NCBI GenBank assembly: GCA_963677755.1 | Contig: OY782506.1 | Location: forward strand, 2,170,001-2,234,000 | Origin: JAIOSF01 sp963677755 | GTDB lineage: Bacteria > Campylobacterota > Campylobacteria > Campylobacterales > Arcobacteraceae | Direction: 5' to 3' | DNA: 64,000 bases | In this document: piece by piece, positions 18,047 to 26,684 of the stretch | Position numbering within the stretch: position 1 is the first letter of the stretch | Layout: every line of letters starts with the position of its first letter | Notes under the pieces: model-generated | What the model saw: the letters and a program-made list of their open reading frames with translations, nothing else | Told to the model about the DNA's origin: nothing | The model's database searches: none | Program-made: the position numbers and the translations under genes

Positions 18047-19425
18047 TATTTACCATCTATTAATTTTTTGGCGCTTGATAATACATCAGTTATTCTTACT
18101 TTAATCCAGTGACTATCCATCCATTCTATAGGATTTACTTCAACTCCTTGTACTAATGTACCAAAATGCAAATGATCTCCAAATACTGCACCTGTTGCAC
18201 CTGTATTTGCAATTTTTTGATTACGGACAACTTGGTCTCCTATTTTAATACTCTGTGAGCTTGTATGTGCATAAAGTGTTGCAAGTCCCATCCCATGATC
18301 AACAATAATTGTATTCCCATATAATCCCAAATAACTATTAAATATAACCGTTCCAGGATTGGAAACTCTTACAGGTGCTTTTTTAACACTTGCCCAATCA
18401 ATTCCAAGATGCCATGCTTCATTGATTTTTTCACCATTTAAGTAGTAATGTCTTCTTTCCGCATATCCAGCAACTGTCTTAGAACCTCGTAATCTATCAA
18501 AAGAGTGAATAGAAAAATTCTCAATAAATTGATTATCCATATATTTATCTACAGTTTGTTCTATTGTTTGAACATTCTTAGCTCTTAAATCTCTATTGGA
18601 ATATAAAAATATTTCTCTTGCACTTTGTGGAACCTCTTCAAAACTTTGCTCCAACACACTTGCACTTATATTTTTAATAAAATTTTCACTTAATTTTATA
18701 TTATCTACTTTTATTTTTTTCTTCTGTATGTACAATGGTACTTTTGTTATTGTTTTATTATCTGCTTTATCTATTGCAACCAAATTCACTCTATTAAACT
18801 CTTCAAAACCTATAGGCCAAGCAATAAGAGCAACATAATAATTCTCTTTATAGTACGGTATAAGCTTGAATTTCTTTTCATCATTAAATGAGATAAATGC
18901 TTCTTTTAGATTTGCATCTTTAACTTTTACAACTACAACAGCACTTCCTCCTCTTTGTATATAACGTGAGTTGTCAATCACATTAGCCACAGGTTTTACT
19001 GTATCAATTTTAACATCTATGATTTTAAGAGCTTTATTTCCTTCTAAAAAATTCCATTTACTATTATCTACAGCTTCAATCTCTAAACTTGTATTTATAC
19101 CTTTGTAAAACATATCTAGTTTTGGAGGTTTTACCTCTATAGATACCTCTTTTTTTACATCTGTTAAAACTTTTTGATTTAACACTATATTATTTTGCCC
19201 ATCTCTAAATGTTATTTTATAATATTTAATTCCGCTCTCATCTTTTAAATTTATCTTTATAGGTGATTTTAAATTCCAATATATATTATCAGCTGATAAT
19301 ATTTGTGGCTTGTTTTGTTCAAAAGCAGGAGAAAGATATATATATCCACCTGCAACTATTAATAATACAAATAACAAACTAAATATAATGCCAAATGGAC
19401 CTTTTTTCTTCTCTTTAAATTTCAA
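18046..19425 (-). CDS. Membrane-anchored M23 family metallopeptidase
   Basis: A 459-residue protein. One TM segment at about 12-32 (GIIFSLLFVLLIVAGGYIYL) is followed by a long periplasmic beta-rich region. A C-terminal M23 (LytM) domain carries the zinc and catalytic motifs HLGIDWA, YAHTSS and HLHFG. Such enzymes cut peptide cross-links of peptidoglycan. The overlap with lpxC suggests coordinated envelope growth. All key residues are present, so it is probably active. A role in cell shape is inferred from the second M23 gene and the bactofilin gene nearby. Confidence 0.9.
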   Translation of the reverse strand: MKFKEKKKGPFGIIFSLLFVLLIVAGGYIYLSPAFEQNKPQILSADNIYWNLKSPIKINLKDESGIKYYKITFRDGQNNIVLNQKVLTDVKKEVSIEVKPPKLDMFYKGINTSLEIEAVDNSKWNFLEGNKALKIIDVKIDTVKPVANVIDNSRYIQRGGSAVVVVKVKDANLKEAFISFNDEKKFKLIPYYKENYYVALIAWPIGFEEFNRVNLVAIDKADNKTITKVPLYIQKKKIKVDNIKLSENFIKNISASVLEQSFEEVPQSAREIFLYSNRDLRAKNVQTIEQTVDKYMDNQFIENFSIHSFDRLRGSKTVAGYAERRHYYLNGEKINEAWHLGIDWASVKKAPVRVSNPGTVIFNSYLGLYGNTIIVDHGMGLATLYAHTSSQSIKIGDQVVRNQKIANTGATGAVFGDHLHFGTLVQGVEVNPIEWMDSHWIKVRITDVLSSAKKLIDGK

Positions 19426-19473
19426 TTCTATTCCTTCATACTTTATAATATTTTATTCATTTTACCATAATAA

Positions 19474-20901
19474 TTATTTAGATTTTATATAGTGCAATTG
19501 TTTATATCCATCTTTTCTTTTTTTATAGCTACTTAAAGCAAATCGGTTTTGGATATCTAAAATATCAATAGCTAAACAGTCACCTCCTCCACGACCAATT
19601 CTTCCAAGATATTGTACAACTCTTCCATAATATGATATTGGAGTAGCAAAAATAATTGTGTCTAAATGTGGAAAATCAATCCCCTCTCCAAAATAAGAGG
19701 TAGTTGCAAGAACCAAAGAACTTTCACTAACTTTCTCCATATTAAGTTTTTGATCATTTTTATTTAAACTACCATGAATTGCAACATAGTCTATTTTTTT
19801 TGATTTCAAAATTAATTCCAAATTATCTATATGTTCTATTCTATCTGTTAATATTAAGATTTTTCTATTTTTATACTTTAATATTTGGTTTATAATTAAG
19901 TTATTTCTATTATCATCATTTACCATTTCATTAATTAAATCTGAAAAGTTATCTACATTACTTATGAAATCTGTTTCTACTATTTTTAGTTTATTTGTAA
20001 ATACTTTTTTACTTTTTAGTTCGTATGCAATTGAGCCTAATTGTTGGTATATAAGCGGTTCCATCCCATCTTTTCTATTGGGTGTAGCACTTAAGCCTAA
20101 GATATATTTTCCACAAAATTGTTTTATGATTTTTTCAAAAGTAAGTGCTGGGATATGATGACATTCATCAACAATAACAAAAGAATACTTTCTGATAATA
20201 TCTAAGTTATTTTTTAAGCTCTGCATTGTTGCTACATCAATAAAATTATTTAGTTTATTTTTCCCTTTTCCAAGATATCCAATATCTTTTTTTAAATATC
20301 CAAAATAATTTACAAATCTTTCAATCCACTGATCTAAGAGCATATTTTTATTGACTATTACAAGTGTATTACACTTTCTGACCTCAATCATTTTTGCACC
20401 TATTAATGTTTTTCCAAATCCAGGTGGTGCAACACATAATGAAAAATCTTTTTTTGATATTTGTTCAATTGCTTTTTGCTGTTCAGGTCGCAATTGATAT
20501 GTAATCTTAGGAAATTTTACTTGCTTATATACTCTTTTATCTATATATGTAGTATCTAAATTATTTTGGGAAAATAATTCTATTACCCTTCTCATCAAAC
20601 CTCGTGGAAGTATTAATTTTCCATTTTCATTTTCATAACTTTTTAAATATCTAGGGGTGTTATAAATTGGTTTTCGCAAAGCTTGTAGTATTTTTATTTG
20701 GGGGTTTTCAAAAATAGCTAATTGCTCTAAAGAGGTAATTAATTTTTTTGATAAATGTGATATTTCTATGTATATAGCATTACTTAATACTATAGTACTT
20801 TTGATGCTTTTTTGTTTTTTATTTTCTAAAAACTCTATTTTTTTTTCTAACTCTTTTTGTTGTTCATATAAAGTTTTTAGCTCTTGATCAATATTTTCCA
20901 T
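19474..20901 (-). CDS. Superfamily II DEAD/DEAH-type helicase
   Basis: A 475-residue protein with an N-terminal coiled coil (residues 1-30, rich in Glu and Lys) and a two-lobe helicase core. Walker A is APPGFGKTLIGAKM, motif II DECHH, motif III GLSATPNR, motif V around GEGIDFPHLD, and motif VI QYLGRIGRGG. The family resembles the helicase domain of type III restriction enzymes and XPB-like proteins. There is no nuclease or methylase next to it, so this is a stand-alone housekeeping helicase. It directly follows the bactofilin gene with no gap. Confidence 0.88.
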   Translation of the reverse strand: MENIDQELKTLYEQQKELEKKIEFLENKKQKSIKSTIVLSNAIYIEISHLSKKLITSLEQLAIFENPQIKILQALRKPIYNTPRYLKSYENENGKLILPRGLMRRVIELFSQNNLDTTYIDKRVYKQVKFPKITYQLRPEQQKAIEQISKKDFSLCVAPPGFGKTLIGAKMIEVRKCNTLVIVNKNMLLDQWIERFVNYFGYLKKDIGYLGKGKNKLNNFIDVATMQSLKNNLDIIRKYSFVIVDECHHIPALTFEKIIKQFCGKYILGLSATPNRKDGMEPLIYQQLGSIAYELKSKKVFTNKLKIVETDFISNVDNFSDLINEMVNDDNRNNLIINQILKYKNRKILILTDRIEHIDNLELILKSKKIDYVAIHGSLNKNDQKLNMEKVSESSLVLATTSYFGEGIDFPHLDTIIFATPISYYGRVVQYLGRIGRGGGDCLAIDILDIQNRFALSSYKKRKDGYKQLHYIKSK

Positions 20902-21312
20902 TTACTGTGTAATATGGTGTTCGTTAATCTCCAACTTATTATATTTACTTGTTAAAGTTGAATTTCTCTTTTTTCCTTCACCTTCAAATACACCATTTTG
21001 CTCTATTAAAAGTTCATCATATTGCATCTTTCCTATAACTTTTCCAAAGCCTAATATATTCACTTGCTCAACATCAAATAAACCATCAATCATCCCATTT
21101 ACTGTTAGTACTTTTGATCGTATTTCACCTAATACTTCGCCATTTTTTCCAATAGTTACATCTTGAGTTGCTACAATAATACCTTCAAATCTCCCATCAA
21201 TAAATATAGATCCTTTTGTATCAATCATACCTTTAAACGAAGTTCCACTATTTATTACTGTTGTGCCATCTTGTTGCTCTGATCGCTTACTAACTTTACT
21301 AAAGATTCCCAA
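20902..21312 (-). CDS. Bactofilin (CcmA-like)
   Basis: A 136-residue bactofilin, a beta-helical polymer-forming cytoskeletal protein. The core is a set of short beta turns (GTSFKGMIDTKGSIFIDGRFEGIIVATQDVTIG...). The start is TTG at 21312: the next ATG is far inside the fold, GGAG lies six to seven bases upstream, and the N terminus GIFSKVSK resembles that of Helicobacter CcmA. The gene overlaps the upstream M23 peptidase gene by 58 bases. In Helicobacter pylori the equivalent pair (csd1, ccmA) sets helical cell shape, so a shape role here is inferred. Confidence 0.9.
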   Translation of the reverse strand: MGIFSKVSKRSEQQDGTTVINSGTSFKGMIDTKGSIFIDGRFEGIIVATQDVTIGKNGEVLGEIRSKVLTVNGMIDGLFDVEQVNILGFGKVIGKMQYDELLIEQNGVFEGEGKKRNSTLTSKYNKLEINEHHITQ

Positions 21313-22130
21313 TTTACTCTCCTTTGTTTTTCAAATATTTCTTCATAGCTTTTCATATTCCAATCTATAAAATGACGTGGATTTAAAACTTTACTTGCAT
21401 GAATGATTTCATAATGTAAATGTGGACCATTACTTCGCCCACTATTTCCACTTCGTCCTATAACTTGTCCTTTTTTTACAAAATCACCAACTTTTACATC
21501 AGTAAATCGTAAATGACCATATATTGTTTCAAAACCAAAATTATGAGATACTATGATAACTCTACCAAAAGTTCCTTTATTTTTATCTTCAACATACCTT
21601 ACAACACCATCAGCTGTTACATGAACAGGTGTTCTTCGTGCAGCTCTTAAATCAATCCCTTTGTGATATTGTTTTTCATTTGTTACAGGATTTGTTCTCC
21701 ACCCAAACTTCGAAGTTGTTGTACATTTCTCCAATGGACAGTTATTTGGTATTGTTTGTAGCATATAACTTTTCTCAGCAGAAGTCAACTTCGCTAATGT
21801 TGCTCTTTGAATTAAATCTGTTGTATCATCAACATTTATCCCAATTATATCTTCGATTTTTTGTAACTCATCACCTAATTCTTCGATTTGTGTTACTTTT
21901 GCTTTAATTTGATCACTATACAAAGTATTTTTTCGAGTTAATGAATCTCTCTCATTTGAAAGTTCATTTACACTTTTAGCTAACCTTGAGATAGTAAAAA
22001 AACTTAAACTCACAACAGTAAGCGTTATTAAAATTATCCACAAAATTATCTTTTTTATAATCTTATTCACATTATAAGAACGTGACTTATCCACATCTGA
22101 TATGGTTATAACTAATCTATCTTTTTTCAT
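21255..22130 (-). CDS. M23 family metallopeptidase, Csd1-like
   Basis: A 291-residue inner-membrane peptidase. TM at about 26-47, a coiled coil at about 50-95, then the M23 domain with H-x3-D in YHKGIDLRAARRTPV, YGHLRF and HLHYEI, the full set of zinc ligands. A basic C-terminal tail follows. Helicobacter Csd1 trims peptidoglycan cross-links. The start overlaps the folC stop (ATGA) and the 3' end encodes the beginning of the bactofilin in another frame, an arrangement that enforces coexpression. Confidence 0.9.
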   Translation of the reverse strand: MKKDRLVITISDVDKSRSYNVNKIIKKIILWIILITLTVVSLSFFTISRLAKSVNELSNERDSLTRKNTLYSDQIKAKVTQIEELGDELQKIEDIIGINVDDTTDLIQRATLAKLTSAEKSYMLQTIPNNCPLEKCTTTSKFGWRTNPVTNEKQYHKGIDLRAARRTPVHVTADGVVRYVEDKNKGTFGRVIIVSHNFGFETIYGHLRFTDVKVGDFVKKGQVIGRSGNSGRSNGPHLHYEIIHASKVLNPRHFIDWNMKSYEEIFEKQRRVNWESLVKLVSDQSNKMAQQ

Positions 22131-23257
22131 AAACTATTAAAATCCTTTAAAAAATTCTCCACCACAATAAATGAACCAAATACTAAATAATGATTATCTT
22201 TTCTTATATTCATTATATCAAAAAATTTTATATTCAAGCATAAACTCTCCATAAAACACTCTAATTCATCACTATTTACCATTCTTTTATCGTTACATTT
22301 TATAATTTGTACCTCTTTAACGCAAGGTTGTAAAATTTTCAAAACCTCTTTAAAGTCTTTATCTTTGTAACTATTGTATATTAAAACAACTTTTTTATTT
22401 AATTTCTCTAACTCTTTGACTATTGCTTTTGCGGCTAATGGATTGTGACCCACATCTATAATTATGTTGTCACGCAATTTTTCAAATCTACCAAATAGTT
22501 TTGGTATCTTGTATTTTTCACAATCTATATCCAAATATTTCAATACACTTAATGCTACTTGTAAGTTATTTTGCAGATATTGAGGGAGAGCTTTCCCCTC
22601 TTCTGTAAGCTTGTGTTGTGTTAAAGTTATCTCTTTTTTATCGCATAAGAGTTTATTTTTTATCTGATAAACTTCATTATTTATTTGTGAAGATACAATA
22701 AAAGCCTTGTCACAACTTCTCATTTTAGTTGTTGCAATTTTTTCTATTGTATCTCCCAAAAACTCTTGATGATCTATATCAATAGTTGTGACAACTGTTA
22801 AATCATTGATTACAACATTTGTCGCATCAAACTCTCCTCCAAGTCCCGCCTCTAAAACTAAATAATCAAGATTATTGCTTAGGTACAACGCTAGTAAAGT
22901 AGTATATTCAAAATATGTTAGTTTTTCTAGTATTTCAAAAGGGAGTATTTGTTGTAACTGCTGATGTGAGAATGAAAGTTCTTCACTACTACTATTTTTC
23001 CCATTTATCCAAATTCTTTCATTAAATTCAATAATATGTGGGGAAGTATAGTGTAAGACTTTTTTATTATTTTGTTCTAATAAAGAAGCTATAAATCTTC
23101 CTGTACTCCCTTTACCATTTGTACCAATTATATGTATTACATATGGTAAAGTGATGTGCTTTTGTAGTATATTCCATGATTGAAGGATAACATCATAATC
23201 TATTTTATCATAAAAAAGAGTTTTATTATCTAAAAACTCTGTTAAACTACTTGTGAT
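22127..23257 (-). CDS. folC: Folylpolyglutamate/dihydrofolate synthase, apparently ATC-initiated
   Basis: Mur-ligase-family enzyme that adds glutamate to folates. The open frame is 376 residues from codon 23257. It includes the essential P-loop HIIGTNGKGSTGRFIASL, then TSPHIIEFNERIWING, EAGLGGEFDATN and the C-terminal domain with DVGHNPLA. The first ATG, GTG or TTG in frame is a TTG at 22888, which lies after the P-loop and would give a dead 253-residue fragment. The only initiation-like site upstream is AAGGAG, five bases, then ATC at 23257-23255. The gene lies two bases after the lptE stop and overlaps the M23 gene by four. Confidence 0.82.
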   Translation of the reverse strand: MTSSLTEFLDNKTLFYDKIDYDVILQSWNILQKHITLPYVIHIIGTNGKGSTGRFIASLLEQNNKKVLHYTSPHIIEFNERIWINGKNSSSEELSFSHQQLQQILPFEILEKLTYFEYTTLLALYLSNNLDYLVLEAGLGGEFDATNVVINDLTVVTTIDIDHQEFLGDTIEKIATTKMRSCDKAFIVSSQINNEVYQIKNKLLCDKKEITLTQHKLTEEGKALPQYLQNNLQVALSVLKYLDIDCEKYKIPKLFGRFEKLRDNIIIDVGHNPLAAKAIVKELEKLNKKVVLIYNSYKDKDFKEVLKILQPCVKEVQIIKCNDKRMVNSDELECFMESLCLNIKFFDIMNIRKDNHYLVFGSFIVVENFLKDFNSL

Positions 23258-23259
23258 AA

Positions 23260-23784
23260 CTACTCCTTAAAGCTGTTAACTGCAATTTTAGAAAAAAGAT
23301 CTCCTAAAGCTTTCACTGCAGCATTTTTAACAGCTTCTTCTTTTTGCTGATCTGATACAAGTGCATCTGCTTCTACATTGTAGTCATAATAGTTTGATAC
23401 GGAAACATGCTTTTTTATTCCATCTTTTTTTTGATACTGTACAGAGATACTTACATTTGCTCTATAAGTTTTTGCATATCCTTCATTATCTGAAGCCATC
23501 ACACTATGAGATACACTTGCAAGTTGTACTACCACATAAGTATCAGCTTCCTCTTTAGTTTGTGTTAGTTGTGCATTAAATCTATTTAAAACCATCTCAT
23601 TCATAGCATCTTTTACTAAAACAGAATTTCTCGAATTATCCATATTCATCACAAGATCAACATATACTTTTCCTGTTATCTCATTTTTTGCATAATAGAC
23701 TGATGGTTTATATCCACAACCACTTAGAATTAAAAATGAAATACTAAAAACTAAGAGTGATAATAATATAGATTTTAACTTCAT
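23260..23784 (-). CDS. lptE: LptE-like LPS-assembly lipoprotein
   Basis: A 174-residue lipoprotein. A signal peptide ends in the lipobox LSGCGYKP, so Cys22 would be lipidated. The GYKPS start of the mature part and the beta-alpha pattern (VYVDLVMNMDNSRNSVLVKDA) fit LptE, the plug of the LptD outer-membrane channel for lipopolysaccharide. The position between leuS and folC is shared with other Campylobacterota. Sequence similarity in this family is low, so the assignment rests on architecture and context. Confidence 0.75.
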   Translation of the reverse strand: MKLKSILLSLLVFSISFLILSGCGYKPSVYYAKNEITGKVYVDLVMNMDNSRNSVLVKDAMNEMVLNRFNAQLTQTKEEADTYVVVQLASVSHSVMASDNEGYAKTYRANVSISVQYQKKDGIKKHVSVSNYYDYNVEADALVSDQQKEEAVKNAAVKALGDLFSKIAVNSFKE

Positions 23785-23785
23785 T

Positions 23786-26269
23786 TTAACCCTTAACTAC
23801 TAAGTTTACTAATTTTTTAGGTACTACTATCTCTTTAATTATCTCTTTACCTTCTATCCATTTTTTTGTATTCTCATTCTCTTTTGCTAATGATAATACT
23901 TCCTCTTTTGAAGCTTCAGGTGAAACTTCAATCTCACCTCTTTTTTTACCATTTACAGTAATAGCTAAAGTGATGCTATCTTCTACAAAAACTTCTTGTT
24001 TTACCTCAAGTACTTTTTCAAAATTTGTTCTAGCAAACAACATATCACTTAATTCCCAACAAGTATGAGGAATAATTGGTTCTAATATGTTTGTTAAAAT
24101 ATAATATCCCTCTAACCAAATAGCTGGATTTTCTTGTTTATTTAAGGCATTTAATGCTTCCATTGAAGAAGCAATTAGTGTATTAAAAGCATATGTTTTA
24201 TTCATAACCTCATCAGCTTTCACTAAAGCTTCATAGATTTTTTTTCTTGCTTCTTTTTCATCTTTTGATAAACTATTATGATCAATTTGTTCAATTTTTG
24301 AAGCGTTTGAGCCTTCACATTTACCCACAGACTCATAAAATCTTCGTATAAATCTAAAAGCTCCCTCAACAGCACTATCATTCCACTCTAACTCTTTTGT
24401 AGGAGGGGCAGCGAACATCATAAATAGTCTTGCTGTATCAGCACCATATTTAGAAACAATAGCGTCTGGGTCAACTACATTTCCTTTTGACTTAGACATT
24501 TTTGCACCATCTTTTAAAACCATCCCTTGAGTAAGAAGATTTTTAAATGGTTCAATAGAATTTGTATATCCAAGTTGATTTAATGCTTTTGTAAAAAATC
24601 TAGCATATAGTAGATGTAAAATTGCATGTTCAATCCCACCAATATATTGATCTACATCCATCCAATAATCTGAATTTTCTTTATCAATTCCAACCTCATT
24701 CCATTTTTTTGGATTTGTTGCATATCGTAAAAAATACCATGATGATTGTACAAAAGTATCTAATGTATCTGTTTCTCTTATTGCTGGTTTCCCACATTTA
24801 GGACAAGAACAATTTTTCCATGTAGGATGATTGTCCAGTGGATTTCCCTCACCTGTTATCTCAACATCTTCTGGCAATGCAATTGGTAAGTTTTCTATTT
24901 TTTCAGGAACAATACCACAATCACTACAATGGACAAATGGAATTGGTGCTCCCCAATATCTTTGTCGTGAAACTCCCCAATCTCTTAGTTTATAATTTAC
25001 TTTTTCAGATCCTAAATTATTTTTTTCAAAATATTCAATAATCGCTTTTTTTGCTTGTACATTAGGCATATCTGTAAACTGATCACTATCTACTAAAATC
25101 CCCTCTTCAGTAAAAGCTTCTTCAAGATTGATAATTCCCTTTTTTGTATCTATGACTATTTTAATATCAAGTTTATACTTACTAGCAAACTCAAAGTCTC
25201 TTTGGTCATGTGCAGGAACTGCCATAACAGCCCCACCACCATAACTCGCTAATACAAAGTTCGCAACCCATACAGGTATCTCTTTTTTAGTCAGTGGATG
25301 CACTACTGTTATCTCTAAATCTACACCCTCTTTATCTTGTGTTGCTCTATCTCTTTCTGTTACTTTTTGCATAGCTTTTATTTGTGCTATTTTTTCATCG
25401 CTTAAAAGCTTGTTTTCAACTATATATTTTACTATAGGATGTTCTGCTGCAAGTGCAGTATATGTTACTCCATAAATAGTATCTGCTCTTGTTGTAAATA
25501 CTTCATATTTGTCAAAATTATTATTTAATTTTTGTTTTGTACTCTCACTTAAATTAAATTCAAACTCTAATCCTGTACTTCTCCCTATCCAATTTTCTTG
25601 CATAGTTAAAACTTGTGATGGCCATTTTCCCTCTAAAGTTTTAAGATCATCTAATAAAGGTTGTGCATATTTAGTAATTGCTACATAATATCCTGGCATC
25701 TCTTTTTGTTGTACTGGTGTATCACATCTCCAACAACATCCCTCTTCAACTTGCTCATTTGCTAGAACTGTATGACAAGGTTCACACCAATTTACAGTGG
25801 AGCTTTTTTGGTATAAAAGTCCCTCTTCATACATCTTTATAATAAATTCTTGTTCCCATTTTGTATAGAGTTCATCACTTGTTGCAAACTCTCTTGTTTT
25901 TGAAAAACTAAGCCCTAAACCTTCAAGCTCTTTTCTCATATAATCAATATTTTCATAAGTCCATTTTTTTGGATGAAGCTTATGTTTAATGGCTGCATTT
26001 TCAGCTGGCATTCCAAAACTATCCCAACCTATAGGATGTAAAACATTAAAACCATTTTTTCTAAAGTGTCTAGCAAAGGCATCACCTAAACAATAGTTTC
26101 TTACATGTCCCATATGTATTCTACCACTTGGATATGGGAACATACTTAATATATATTTTTTTGGTTTGTTAGAATCATTCGCCAAACCTTCTTCTAATGG
26201 CTCAAAACTATTATTTAAAGACCAATAGTTTTGCCACTTTTTCTCAATATTCTGTGGATTATACTCCAT
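23786..26269 (-). CDS. leuS: Leucyl-tRNA synthetase
   Basis: An 827-residue class I synthetase. The HIGH-equivalent HMGH is in SMFPYPSGRIHMGHVRNY, KMSKS is in DGAKMSKSKGNVV, and an editing domain includes TRADTIYGVTY. Zinc-binding Cys pairs (CEPCHTV with CCWRC, and CSDC with CPKC) are intact. The ATG shares one base with the stop of the small membrane protein gene upstream. Confidence 0.98.
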   Translation of the reverse strand: MEYNPQNIEKKWQNYWSLNNSFEPLEEGLANDSNKPKKYILSMFPYPSGRIHMGHVRNYCLGDAFARHFRKNGFNVLHPIGWDSFGMPAENAAIKHKLHPKKWTYENIDYMRKELEGLGLSFSKTREFATSDELYTKWEQEFIIKMYEEGLLYQKSSTVNWCEPCHTVLANEQVEEGCCWRCDTPVQQKEMPGYYVAITKYAQPLLDDLKTLEGKWPSQVLTMQENWIGRSTGLEFEFNLSESTKQKLNNNFDKYEVFTTRADTIYGVTYTALAAEHPIVKYIVENKLLSDEKIAQIKAMQKVTERDRATQDKEGVDLEITVVHPLTKKEIPVWVANFVLASYGGGAVMAVPAHDQRDFEFASKYKLDIKIVIDTKKGIINLEEAFTEEGILVDSDQFTDMPNVQAKKAIIEYFEKNNLGSEKVNYKLRDWGVSRQRYWGAPIPFVHCSDCGIVPEKIENLPIALPEDVEITGEGNPLDNHPTWKNCSCPKCGKPAIRETDTLDTFVQSSWYFLRYATNPKKWNEVGIDKENSDYWMDVDQYIGGIEHAILHLLYARFFTKALNQLGYTNSIEPFKNLLTQGMVLKDGAKMSKSKGNVVDPDAIVSKYGADTARLFMMFAAPPTKELEWNDSAVEGAFRFIRRFYESVGKCEGSNASKIEQIDHNSLSKDEKEARKKIYEALVKADEVMNKTYAFNTLIASSMEALNALNKQENPAIWLEGYYILTNILEPIIPHTCWELSDMLFARTNFEKVLEVKQEVFVEDSITLAITVNGKKRGEIEVSPEASKEEVLSLAKENENTKKWIEGKEIIKEIVVPKKLVNLVVKG

Positions 26270-26613
26270 TAATAATCATCCTTCTCTGTACTTCTTGCAC
26301 TTTCAATTAATGCTAATGCTACTGCAAATAAATTTGCCACTACAGCACCTATTGCTAATGCTATTGCTAACTCTACATTATTTGTAAATGTGTATACTAT
26401 AAATGCAGGTATAAGGTGTAAATCTGCCACCAATGAACTTGCTAACAACTCTGCTGAAAGTAAATTTCTAACACCGATTTTTAAAATTGTTGATATTACA
26501 TTTACCCCAGCTGCTATAAATAATGCTACTGCATTATGGTCATATAAAAAACCAGCTGTTGTTGTCAAACTCATCAATGAAAAGAAAATATAAATAACCT
26601 TACCCCAATCCAT
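26269..26613 (-). CDS. Small multi-pass membrane protein of unknown function
   Basis: A 114-residue protein with about four hydrophobic helices: around 4-20 (VIYIFFSLMSLTTTAGF), 27-45, 62-78 and 83-105. The N terminus is MDWGKV. ATG 26613 is preceded by AGGAG at five bases; the open frame extends 16 codons further but without a ribosome site. Its stop overlaps the leuS ATG by one base. I recall related uncharacterised proteins in this position in the phylum but cannot name a function. No charged or catalytic motif is seen inside the membrane segments. Confidence 0.8.
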   Translation of the reverse strand: MDWGKVIYIFFSLMSLTTTAGFLYDHNAVALFIAAGVNVISTILKIGVRNLLSAELLASSLVADLHLIPAFIVYTFTNNVELAIALAIGAVVANLFAVALALIESARSTEKDDY

Positions 26614-26684
26614 ATATACTCCTAAAGTTTTAATTCTTAAATAATCCACGATTATAGTCAAAATTTAGTTATATAAGGTTTAAA

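Noticed and set aside
22127..22888. folC as a 253-residue gene starting at TTG 22888, or as a frameshifted pseudogene
   Set aside because: The frame continues without a stop or shift for 123 more codons with clear FolC sequence, so neither a truncated gene nor a frameshift is needed.
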